Below the pieces are notes generated by a model that saw only the letters and a list, made by a program, of their open reading frames with translations, was not told the DNA's origin and ran no database searches. A DNA stretch of 64,000 nucleotides from assembly GCF_023156385.1 (NCBI RefSeq), contig NZ_JAKZAK010000016.1, positions 62,001-126,000 on the forward strand. The letters run 5' to 3'. Each line of letters begins with the position of its first letter. The stretch's first letter is position 1. A program made the position numbers and the translations under genes. The DNA comes from Marinobacter xestospongiae. GTDB taxonomy: Bacteria > Pseudomonadota > Gammaproteobacteria > Pseudomonadales > Oleiphilaceae. Shown in pieces: positions 51,910 to 59,631 of the stretch.

Positions 51910-54900
51910 TTATCCAAGGTTAAACCAGTCGAAGTAGGTGTCCATCGGCAGGCCATCGAAGGCTCCTGGTGGCGTCGGCGGTTCGGGCTCAGGCTCCGGT
52001 ACTGGCGCACGAAAGCCCGGTGCTCCCGGATCGGTGATCACGCCGTTGACCTGCCCGTCGTCATCGAACTGGCCGCCATCCTCAATGGTGAAGGTGAGCA
52101 GCAGGCGGTCGTTGACCTGACTGACACTGCCACCGTAGGCCTCGCTGGCGAGGTTGGCCCAGTCACCGTTGCTGTCCTGCTTCCAGTAGCCGTTGATGTT
52201 GAGATCGCCATTGAGGTACAGCTCAAACGTGGCGCTGTCACTGCCTTGTTCCAGCTCGGCACCGAAGCTCAGCAGCCCCAGGGGCATCTCCAGGTCGTCT
52301 GGCCGGTCTTCCGGGGCATTCAGTTGCACCAGGTCCTTGAGGGCGCTTTCGGCGCTGACGGCGGCCAGGGTGAGGTAGATCTCCGGTACCCCGTCGGGAT
52401 TGGATTCGGCGCGGTCCGATTCCAGAAAGATCAGCGAGGCAACGTTGCCTTGCTCAGAGTCGGCGATGCCATCACCATTGCCATCCCCCACGCCATCGCC
52501 ATTGAGGGAGGGCACGTCGGCTTCCTCGTCCTGGGGAATGCCATCGCCATCGGTGTCCGGTTCGGGATCTGGCTCCGGATCAGGATCAGGCTCGGGGTCG
52601 GGCTCTGGTTCCGGATCAGGTGTGGGTGTTGGTGTGGGTGTGGGTGGCGGAGGTGGCGGTGGGTTGCCCACGTTCAGGGTTACGGCGTGGCTGTTGACCG
52701 AATCCTCGCTGCCATCGTTCACCGTAAAGTCGAAGCTGGCGTAACCGGTGCCACTGCCTCCAGAGGCGGGCCTGAACACCAGTTCGCCAGCATTGAGCTG
52801 GGCCAGGGATATGTCGGTGTCTGCAACAGTAATCGCCGTACCGTTGAGCATCAGGCTGCCGGCGGTCGGCAGGGTCTTTACAGTGATGTGGCTGAGGGTG
52901 TCACCATCGGCATCACTGAAACCGAAATCCGCGGCGGTAAAGGTGTAGCCTCCGTTGTATGGCACTGACTCGACGGTATCGCTGGCGGTAGGAGCGGTGT
53001 TGAGGGTCGCGGTGATGCCATTGCCGCTCAGGTCCGCAACCGTGACGGCCGCCGCAGCACCTGCTGCCCAGTCTTCATTGGCAACCAGGTTGTAGCTGGT
53101 ATTGTCGGTGGCTGCGGTGCCGTCTTTGTTGATCAGTGTCGCCAGGGCCGTGCGGTCAGCTGTGTTAAGGGTCACGCTGAATGAGGTGGCGGAGGTGATG
53201 TCGACCGAGCCACTGGTTAGTACGCGGCTTTGGCCTCCTTCACCAACAATCGATAGCTGACTGACATTGATGTCGTTATTGGCGCCACTCAGCTGAACAA
53301 AGTTGGTGCCGGTTACCGTCAGTACTCCTGTGGGGCCATGGTAGGTGGCTGACGTAATGGTGGGTGTCTGCACATTGCTGACGGTGATGCCATTGCCGGT
53401 CAGGTCCGCGATGGTTACCGCTGCGTCGGCTCCCAGGGCCCAGTCTTCGGCGGCCGCCAGATTGTAGGTGGTGCCACCAGTGGCTGCGGTGCCGGCGCTG
53501 TTCAGAATCAGCCCCAGGGCTTCGCGGTCTGCCGCACTCAGGGTCAGGGTGAAACTGGTGTCTGAGGTAATTTCCACATCCGAGGTATCGCTCAAAGTGT
53601 GGGTGATACCGCCTTCGCCCGTCAGGGTCAGCATCGAGGCATCTATATCAGCACTGCCCTCTCGCTTTGACAGATGCGTACCGGTGACGGCCAGGGTGCC
53701 GGTGCTGGCATCGTAAGTCGCACTGACGAGTGTTGGCACCGGGACGTCAGAGACCGTGACGGGGTTGCTGAGGTCCGACGTGTCTCCGGAGAGGACATTG
53801 GTGTTCCAGTCGTCCGCTGCGCTGAGGTTAAAGGTACTACCGCCAGTGGAGGTGGTGCCGTCTTTGTTGAGGATCTGGGCCACGGCCGCCTGATCAGCGG
53901 TACTCAGGTTCAAAGTGAAGCCGGAGATGGATGTGCGTTCGACATCGGCGGTGTCTGTCAGGGTGTGGGTCGCACCACCCTCACCGCTGAGGGTAAAGGC
54001 TGAGGCATCAATGTCCGCGCCGCCGCCGTTGGCCTGAATATTGGCTCCGGTGACCACCAGGGTGCCAGCAGTGGCGTTGTAGCTGGCGGTCGCAATGCTG
54101 GGAGCAACCTGCACCGTGACCCCATTGCCGGTTGTGTCGGCAATGTCTGGCGAGCTGGCGGCACCGGTCAGCCAGTTGTCAGCCAGCGCAATGTTATAGG
54201 TTGTGCCTCCGCTAGAGGTACTGCCGGCCTGGTCCAGCAGTGTGTCCACGTTGGTTTTATCAGCACCACTCAGTGTCAGGGTGAAGCTGGTGTCCGAACT
54301 GATCTCCACGTCGCTGGCACTGGTGAGTGTGTAGGCGCCGCCTTCGCCTGTCAGGGTGATGGTGGAGATGTCGACATCATTTGCTGCGCCGGTTCGATGG
54401 ACAAAGTTGGTCCCGGTCACGGTAAGAACGCCACTGTCAGAATCGTAGGTCGCAGCGGTGATGGTGGGCAGACTGACATTGGAGACAGTGATTGCGTTGC
54501 CGGTGGCGTCGGCAATGTCATTGCTGGCGGGGGCACCGGTCATCCAGTTATCCTGCGCCGCCAGGTTGTAGGTGGTGTTGTCGTCTGATGTGGTGCCGTT
54601 TTTGTTCAGCAGACCTCGCACGTGAAGCAGGTCAGTGGTATTCAGTGCCACCGTCGCCTGAGTGGCTGAGGTGATGTCCACATCCGTGCTGGTCAGGGCG
54701 TAGCTAACACCGTCTTCACCAAAGATTTCCAACGTGGAAACGTCAATGTCATTGTTGGGGCCGGTTGCTGACACAAAGTTGGTTCCGGTCAGCACCAGCT
54801 GGCCGTTGCTCCAGTCAAAGGTGGCGCTGGTCAGTGTGGGCGGGGTGTAGTTGGAAACGGTAACGCCATTGCCGGTGGTGTCGGCCACGGTCACGGCAGC

Positions 54901-56574
54901 ATCCGCCCCTGCGGCCCAGTCTTCCGCTGCGGCGAGGTTGTAGGTTGTGCCGCTGCTGGCAGATGTGGTGCCGTCCTTGTTCAGCAGGCTTTCAACAGCG
55001 CTGATGTCAGCGCCCGAAAGAGTGACTGAGAACGACGTTCCGTCTGTAATCTCGACATCACTGGAGGATGTCAGGGTATAGGTTGCCCCGCCTTCACCGG
55101 TAAACGTCAGTTTGCTGACGTCAATGTCGTTGGCTGCCCCGGACGCCTTCAGGAAACCGGTGCCAGTGACCACCAGCGTGTTGGTGCTGTAGTCGTAGGT
55201 CGCAGATGAGATTGTGGGGGCTGCGACGTTGGAGACCGTCACGCCGTTGGCGTCGGTATCGGCGGTGGCTGCGCTGTCAGCAATAAAACCCGCTGCGCCG
55301 TCGAGGTCGAATGCCGTGCCGTCGGTGGCGTTGGTGCCGTCCTTGTTCAGAATCTGGTTGATGGCAGCCTTATCGGTTGCCGATAGTGACAGGGTGAACT
55401 GGGTTGCTGAGTCGATCTCAACATCGGCAGTATCCGTCAGAGTATAGGTCTCACCACCTTCACCGGTGAGGGTGAACCTGGAGGCATCGACATCATTTGC
55501 GGCGCCGGCTGTGGCGGTAAAGTCTGTGCCGGTAACGACCAGTGCGCCGGTGCTGGCATTGTAGGTGGCGTTGGCAATGGTTGGCGCACTCGATGTCGTT
55601 GTGGTGGTGATGTCGAAGACAATGGATTGCACCGTGGTGGTGTTCGAGAAAACCGCCCCATTCAATCCTTCCAGGGTTATTGAATTCGACGTGAAGCTCG
55701 CGGTAACAGTCCCTTCCAAACTGTCTGCTGTGGATTCCGCTGAGTTTAAGGTCACAGCGGTGATTTGATCTAAACTGCCTCCAGAAAAATTGAAATTGAT
55801 CTCGTCGATGCTAATGGACGTGCCATTCCTGCCGGCGATAGTAATCTGCCCTGCATCAATATCGGCATATAGGTTTTCTACGCTGGGACTGAGGTTGAAC
55901 TCGACATCGTAGGTGGCAGACGCACCGGTTAAATCGTCATCTGAGTCGACGACAACGGTGCTTGTGGCCAACTCCACTTGCTCGACTGTTGCACGATCAA
56001 GCGTCAGCCGGTAATTGTAGTCGTCACTCATCGAGAACGTAGGAGCTTCAACCTGCCCAACGGAAGCTTCGAGAACCCAGTCGCCATTCAACTGATCTGA
56101 GCCGGTCAGGTTTTCTGAGGCGGCAATGTCGGCTTTGGTCCAGCGGGCCAGCTCTTCAATAAAAGATTTGCCAACGTCACCCGCGGCGACTTCACACCCG
56201 TAAAGCAGGATGTCTCCGTTCTCGGTCAAACGGTCGCCAATCGCGGCCATGGCCTTTTGATACTGGGGTAGGGACTCTGAAGTCAGAGTCTCCTTCCCCA
56301 GAACCAAGGCGCCTTCTTTGCCGTGAGACAGCAGGTGAATCGCCTCCAACTGCCGATAATCGACAAGTTGGCCTGCCAATTCCTCCAAGCCCTCGCCGGC
56401 CGCGAGAATCAAGTACTCCGCGCCTGGTGGGAGGCCCGCTATCAGGGCTTCGATGTCTGGCGTGGCGCTGTCAATGACAAACAGCTGGTTGGTGGTACCT
56501 TGATTATTGGCCATGGCTTCCTCGATTGGGCTGTGGCGGCTTTTGGGGCGGGATAGAGGAGAGCGTGTTTCCAT
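51910..56574 (-). CDS. Giant DUF4347 exported protein with seven internal repeats
   Basis: This protein has about 1554 residues from ATG 56574 (TTG 56580 and ATG 56514 are alternatives). DUF4347 fills residues ~25-180: LFVIDSATPDIEAL, IHLLSHGKEGALVLG, ILLYGCEVAAGDVG and AASENLTGSDQLNGDW. Seven tandem repeats of about 122 residues follow (roughly 330-1195; LVVTGTGF, LTFTGEGGATYTLTS and LLNKDGTTS types), then a cadherin-like domain, a Pro-Asp/Glu linker, a D-x-D-x-D-G calcium-type segment and a choice-of-anchor-U-like domain. It ends GLPMDTYFDWFNLG. No normal signal peptide is seen, which fits type I or another dedicated export. The conserved His and Cys of DUF4347 look like a clan CD protease pair, but activity is inference. 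Confidence 0.88.
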   Translation of the reverse strand: METRSPLSRPKSRHSPIEEAMANNQGTTNQLFVIDSATPDIEALIAGLPPGAEYLILAAGEGLEELAGQLVDYRQLEAIHLLSHGKEGALVLGKETLTSESLPQYQKAMAAIGDRLTENGDILLYGCEVAAGDVGKSFIEELARWTKADIAASENLTGSDQLNGDWVLEASVGQVEAPTFSMSDDYNYRLTLDRATVEQVELATSTVVVDSDDDLTGASATYDVEFNLSPSVENLYADIDAGQITIAGRNGTSISIDEINFNFSGGSLDQITAVTLNSAESTADSLEGTVTASFTSNSITLEGLNGAVFSNTTTVQSIVFDITTTTTSSAPTIANATYNASTGALVVTGTDFTATAGAANDVDASRFTLTGEGGETYTLTDTADVEIDSATQFTLSLSATDKAAINQILNKDGTNATDGTAFDLDGAAGFIADSAATADTDANGVTVSNVAAPTISSATYDYSTNTLVVTGTGFLKASGAANDIDVSKLTFTGEGGATYTLTSSSDVEITDGTSFSVTLSGADISAVESLLNKDGTTSASSGTTYNLAAAEDWAAGADAAVTVADTTGNGVTVSNYTPPTLTSATFDWSNGQLVLTGTNFVSATGPNNDIDVSTLEIFGEDGVSYALTSTDVDITSATQATVALNTTDLLHVRGLLNKNGTTSDDNTTYNLAAQDNWMTGAPASNDIADATGNAITVSNVSLPTITAATYDSDSGVLTVTGTNFVHRTGAANDVDISTITLTGEGGAYTLTSASDVEISSDTSFTLTLSGADKTNVDTLLDQAGSTSSGGTTYNIALADNWLTGAASSPDIADTTGNGVTVQVAPSIATASYNATAGTLVVTGANIQANGGGADIDASAFTLSGEGGATHTLTDTADVERTSISGFTLNLSTADQAAVAQILNKDGTTSTGGSTFNLSAADDWNTNVLSGDTSDLSNPVTVSDVPVPTLVSATYDASTGTLAVTGTHLSKREGSADIDASMLTLTGEGGITHTLSDTSDVEITSDTSFTLTLSAADREALGLILNSAGTAATGGTTYNLAAAEDWALGADAAVTIADLTGNGITVSNVQTPTITSATYHGPTGVLTVTGTNFVQLSGANNDINVSQLSIVGEGGQSRVLTSGSVDITSATSFSVTLNTADRTALATLINKDGTAATDNTSYNLVANEDWAAGAAAAVTVADLSGNGITATLNTAPTASDTVESVPYNGGYTFTAADFGFSDADGDTLSHITVKTLPTAGSLMLNGTAITVADTDISLAQLNAGELVFRPASGGSGTGYASFDFTVNDGSEDSVNSHAVTLNVGNPPPPPPPTPTPTPTPDPEPEPDPEPDPDPEPDPEPDTDGDGIPQDEEADVPSLNGDGVGDGNGDGIADSEQGNVASLIFLESDRAESNPDGVPEIYLTLAAVSAESALKDLVQLNAPEDRPDDLEMPLGLLSFGAELEQGSDSATFELYLNGDLNINGYWKQDSNGDWANLASEAYGGSVSQVNDRLLLTFTIEDGGQFDDDGQVNGVITDPGAPGFRAPVPEPEPEPPTPPGAFDGLPMDTYFDWFNLG
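51947..52560 (-). repeat. 614-bp 3' cassette, copy 1
   Basis: This segment recurs at the same length at 56727-57340 and 59669-60282, without gaps. By eye, copies 1 and 2 are about 95% identical, and 52261-52380 is unchanged. It encodes the calcium-type segment, choice-of-anchor-U-like domain and linker of the C-terminus. Confidence 0.93.
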
Positions 56575-56594
56575 GCTCAAGGTAGGCTCTTCCC

Positions 56595-56611
56595 TGTAAT
56601 GATTGATTACA
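56595..56611. repeat. 17-bp palindrome upstream of the giant DUF4347 gene
   Basis: TGTAAT-GATTG-ATTACA is a perfect inverted repeat 20-40 bases before the start codon of the 51910-56574 gene. It could be an operator or a leader hairpin. The surrounding gap (56581-56689) is AT-rich but shows no clear promoter. Confidence 0.6.
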
Positions 56612-56689
56612 GACTAGAAAGTCCTGATTAGATAGCCAAATAAACGTTTTGACCTCGGAGTTGTTGCAAATGTCTGGCGAATATCGAAT

Positions 56690-58777
56690 CTATCCCATAT
56701 CGAACCAGTCGAAGTAGTCGTTTACCGGCAGGCCATCGAAGGCTCCGGGCGGCGTCGGCGGTTCGGGCTCAGGCTCCGGTACTGGCGCACGAAAGCCCGG
56801 TGCCCCCGGATCGGTGATCACGCCGTTGACTTGGCCGTCGTCATCGAACTGGCCGCCATCCTCAATGGTGAAGGTGAGCAGCAGGCGGTCGTTGACCTGA
56901 CTGACACTGCCGCCATAGGCCTCGCTGGCGAGGTTGACCCAGTCACCGTCGCTGTCCTGCTTCCAGTAGCCGTTAATGTTGAGATCGCCGTTGAGGTACA
57001 GCTCAAATGTGGCGCTGTCACTGCCTTGTTCCAGCTCGGCACCGAAGCTCAGCAGCCCCAGGGGCATCTCCAGGTCGTCTGGCCGGTCTTCCGGGGCATT
57101 CAGTTGCACCAGGTCCTTGAGGGCGCTTTCGGCGCTGACGGCGGCCAGGGTGAGGTAGATCTCCGGTACCCCGTCGGGATCGGATTCGGCACGGTCCGAT
57201 TCCAGGAAAATCAGTGAGGCAACGTTGCCTTGCTCGGTATCGGCGATGCCATCGCCATTGCCATCCCCCACGCCATCGCCATTGAGGGAAGGCACGCCGG
57301 CCTCTTCGTCCTGAGGAACGCCATCGCCGTCGCTGTCCGGATCGGGTTGTGGCTCCGGCTCTGGATCAGGGTCGGGTTCCGGTTCCGGATCGGGTGTTGG
57401 GGGCGGCGGTGGCGGCGGCGGGGTACCCACGTCCAGAGTCAGGGTATTGCTACCGGCGGCATCCACGGTGCCGTCGTTGACGGTGAACACCAGGCTGGCG
57501 TAGCCGTTGCCGGAGGCGCCGCTGGCGGGGCTGTACACCAGCTTGCCACCGGAGAGATCCGTGGCGGAGATGGTATCGCCATTGTTCACCGGGTTGCCAT
57601 CCAGAGTCAGACTGCCGCTGGTGGGCACGGTGTTGATGGTGACGTGGTGCAGGGTGTCGCCATCCACATCGCTGAAGCCGAAGTCGGCGAGGGCGAAGGT
57701 GTGGCTGCTGTTGTAGCGGATGCTGAGGTTATCGTCGCTGGCGGTCGGTGCCGTATTGGGTGGGATTGCTACGTCGACGGTGATGTTGTTGAGAGCGATG
57801 TAGCCCGCGCCGTCTTCGAACACAATACGCACCTCATCGACCGCCTCGAAGCCCGTCGACGGTGTGATGGCAACACTCTTGCGGTTGTCATCGCCATTAG
57901 AGGTAAAGGTCTGTGAGCCGACCTGCACGTTATCCCGATAGCCAATGACCGTGACGTTCTCGCCCTGTCGCGGGTAGCTGCCCCAGTCGTAGAAATCGAA
58001 AGATTGCAGCTGGAATTCGGCGCCATCCGCGCTCTGGATGGCCATGCCTGCCCATTCGCCACTATGGTTGTCCCAGTCAATGGTGACACCGTGGAAGCCA
58101 TCGTCAGCGTAGAACGTATCGGCGCCATACCAGTTGATATGGTCCAGTTTGGTGCCCGCGGCATCGCTGATGTTGAATATCTGTAGTTCCATGCCTGGGA
58201 AGTCGGTACTGCCTCCCTCGCCATCGACGGCCATGGCCTGAGCATCCCAGCCACTCTCATCGGCGCTGAACGTAAGGGTGGTTGCCAGCACCCCAGCGTA
58301 GTCGGGAATTGATAAAGCCTGTGCGCTGTGCGGCCCCGTGGACTGGTCCAGAATCCAGTTTCCGCCCAGTGTGCTGTGACCAATGGCCGTGCTGGAGGCG
58401 GATACGGTCGTGCCCAGAAGGTTACCCAGGCGAGCCAAAAGCTCTTGACCCTGCGGGCCTGAAGCGGTGTGGCAGCTGTACAGCAGGATCGCCTCTTCAA
58501 CGCAGGCGCCCAACCGCTGTAGCGAAGGCGCAAGGGCATCAATATTTGCTGGCGAAATCAGGGTGTTGCCCAGCCGGACCTGCCCCGGCTCACCGTGGCA
58601 GAGGACGTGCAACGCATCAATCCGGCCAAGGTTTTCCAGCCGCTGGACCAGTGACGGCAGGCTGGCCTCATCCTGGGTCAGAATGAGGGTGGTGTGTCCC
58701 AACTGATGGGCGGCGTCGACCAGTGTCTGCGCATCGGGCAACACAGGATCGATCACCGTTACGTGACGGTACAACAT
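56690..58777 (-). CDS. DUF4347 exported protein with cadherin-like domain
   Basis: The product has 695 residues. The N-terminal DUF4347 domain is a divergent version (HVTVIDPVLPDAQTLVDA, DALHVLCHGEPGQVRLGN, ILLYSCHTASGPQGQEL, STLGGNWILDQ) with His and Cys kept. A beta-rich middle domain (~170-330) has lectin-like character. One cadherin-like domain (NTAPTASDDNLSIRYNS; GYASLVFTVNDGTV) and a long Pro/Glu/Asp linker follow. The shared C-terminal cassette ends GLPVNDYFDWFDMG. There is no signal peptide. It is 42 bases from the tail-collar gene on the same strand. Confidence 0.88.
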   Translation of the reverse strand: MLYRHVTVIDPVLPDAQTLVDAAHQLGHTTLILTQDEASLPSLVQRLENLGRIDALHVLCHGEPGQVRLGNTLISPANIDALAPSLQRLGACVEEAILLYSCHTASGPQGQELLARLGNLLGTTVSASSTAIGHSTLGGNWILDQSTGPHSAQALSIPDYAGVLATTLTFSADESGWDAQAMAVDGEGGSTDFPGMELQIFNISDAAGTKLDHINWYGADTFYADDGFHGVTIDWDNHSGEWAGMAIQSADGAEFQLQSFDFYDWGSYPRQGENVTVIGYRDNVQVGSQTFTSNGDDNRKSVAITPSTGFEAVDEVRIVFEDGAGYIALNNITVDVAIPPNTAPTASDDNLSIRYNSSHTFALADFGFSDVDGDTLHHVTINTVPTSGSLTLDGNPVNNGDTISATDLSGGKLVYSPASGASGNGYASLVFTVNDGTVDAAGSNTLTLDVGTPPPPPPPPTPDPEPEPDPDPEPEPQPDPDSDGDGVPQDEEAGVPSLNGDGVGDGNGDGIADTEQGNVASLIFLESDRAESDPDGVPEIYLTLAAVSAESALKDLVQLNAPEDRPDDLEMPLGLLSFGAELEQGSDSATFELYLNGDLNINGYWKQDSDGDWVNLASEAYGGSVSQVNDRLLLTFTIEDGGQFDDDGQVNGVITDPGAPGFRAPVPEPEPEPPTPPGAFDGLPVNDYFDWFDMG
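56727..57340 (-). repeat. 614-bp 3' cassette, copy 2
   Basis: Same block as 51947-52560 and 59669-60282, in the second DUF4347 gene. About 29 differences from copy 1 were counted by eye, many at third codon positions, so purifying selection or recent gene conversion is likely. Confidence 0.93.
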
Positions 58778-58819
58778 TTTTTGCTCTCCGTAGCCTGGGG
58801 CTGTTGACCCCGGGTGACA

Positions 58820-59521
58820 TCAGTTTCGGGATGGGAAAATGCCCTGCAGCGCAATGCAGTAGCGAACGCCCAGTTGAGGCGGGCGATTGTTGAAGGGCAC
58901 GCTGCCGCCAGCATTATTGACCGTTACCTGGCCGCCAGGCGTGATGTTGGTGGTCGCCCCACCGACACTGGCAATCTGGCTCGACGTGTCGGACCAGATG
59001 GCCGCAGCCCCCGGGCCGCCGGTGGACACCGCGAGGTGGTTGCGGCTGGCCGTTGGTACCGTGCTGTTGCTTGCGGAGCGGTCAGACACGGGAATGTTGA
59101 CGGGCGCCGACTGGTCGTCGCCGACAAAGGTGGCGCCGTGGGCGTGAATGGGCATGTTGTCCTGGCCCAGAGTGACAGACTCCTGTCCCAGCTTCTGACC
59201 TTGGGTAATCGTCCCGTTTAGTCCTGGGCCCTGCCCCAATCCAACGGGTGTACGGCCACGCAGGTCCGGCAGAGCAAAGGTGGTGCGGCCATCGCCGCCG
59301 TAGGTAGTGCCTAGCAGGGAGAACAGCGCGGTATTCGATGAGATGGCTAGCAGTGAACCGTCTGCCTCATGAAAGCCTCGGGGGCAGAAGTTGAACCCCA
59401 CCATGCAGATGGCACCCAGCATCGGTTCGCTGCCACAGTTTGCCAAGGCGTTGTTGGAACCGAGCAGGGCGGCGGTAAGCCCCAGGCCCAGGGCGAGCCT
59501 GCGGGAAGTAGAGTTGTTCAT
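58820..59521 (-). CDS. Secreted tail-collar (microcystin-dependent-protein-like) protein
   Basis: A 233-residue protein with a signal peptide (LALGLGLTAALLGSNNALA). The body is a phage tail-collar domain: MVGFNFCPRGFHEADGSLL, LFSLLGTTYGGDGRTTFALP, DLRGRTPVGLGQGPG, and the C-terminal VPFNNRPPQLGVRYCIALQG. Such proteins occur outside phages, as MdpB-type proteins and in surface structures. No other phage genes are near, so it is not from a prophage. It sits between two DUF4347 genes and is probably part of their operon. Its function with them is unknown. Confidence 0.9.
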   Translation of the reverse strand: MNNSTSRRLALGLGLTAALLGSNNALANCGSEPMLGAICMVGFNFCPRGFHEADGSLLAISSNTALFSLLGTTYGGDGRTTFALPDLRGRTPVGLGQGPGLNGTITQGQKLGQESVTLGQDNMPIHAHGATFVGDDQSAPVNIPVSDRSASNSTVPTASRNHLAVSTGGPGAAAIWSDTSSQIASVGGATTNITPGGQVTVNNAGGSVPFNNRPPQLGVRYCIALQGIFPSRN

Positions 59522-59631
59522 TGGAATGCTCCATTCGCACGTTTATTGATGGTGTCTGGGCATAGAAGCACAGGCACTTTTTTGGATTTGATTCGACAGT
59601 CGTTGTTCTTGGTCCATTGTTTGATGGGGCT

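Noticed and set aside
52990..55590. CRISPR-like periodic repeats
   Set aside because: The period is about 365 bases, within a coding frame, with protein-level rather than exact repeats; no spacer structure.
58820..59521. Prophage remnant
   Set aside because: Only a tail-collar domain with a signal peptide is present; no capsid, terminase, integrase or lysis gene is near.
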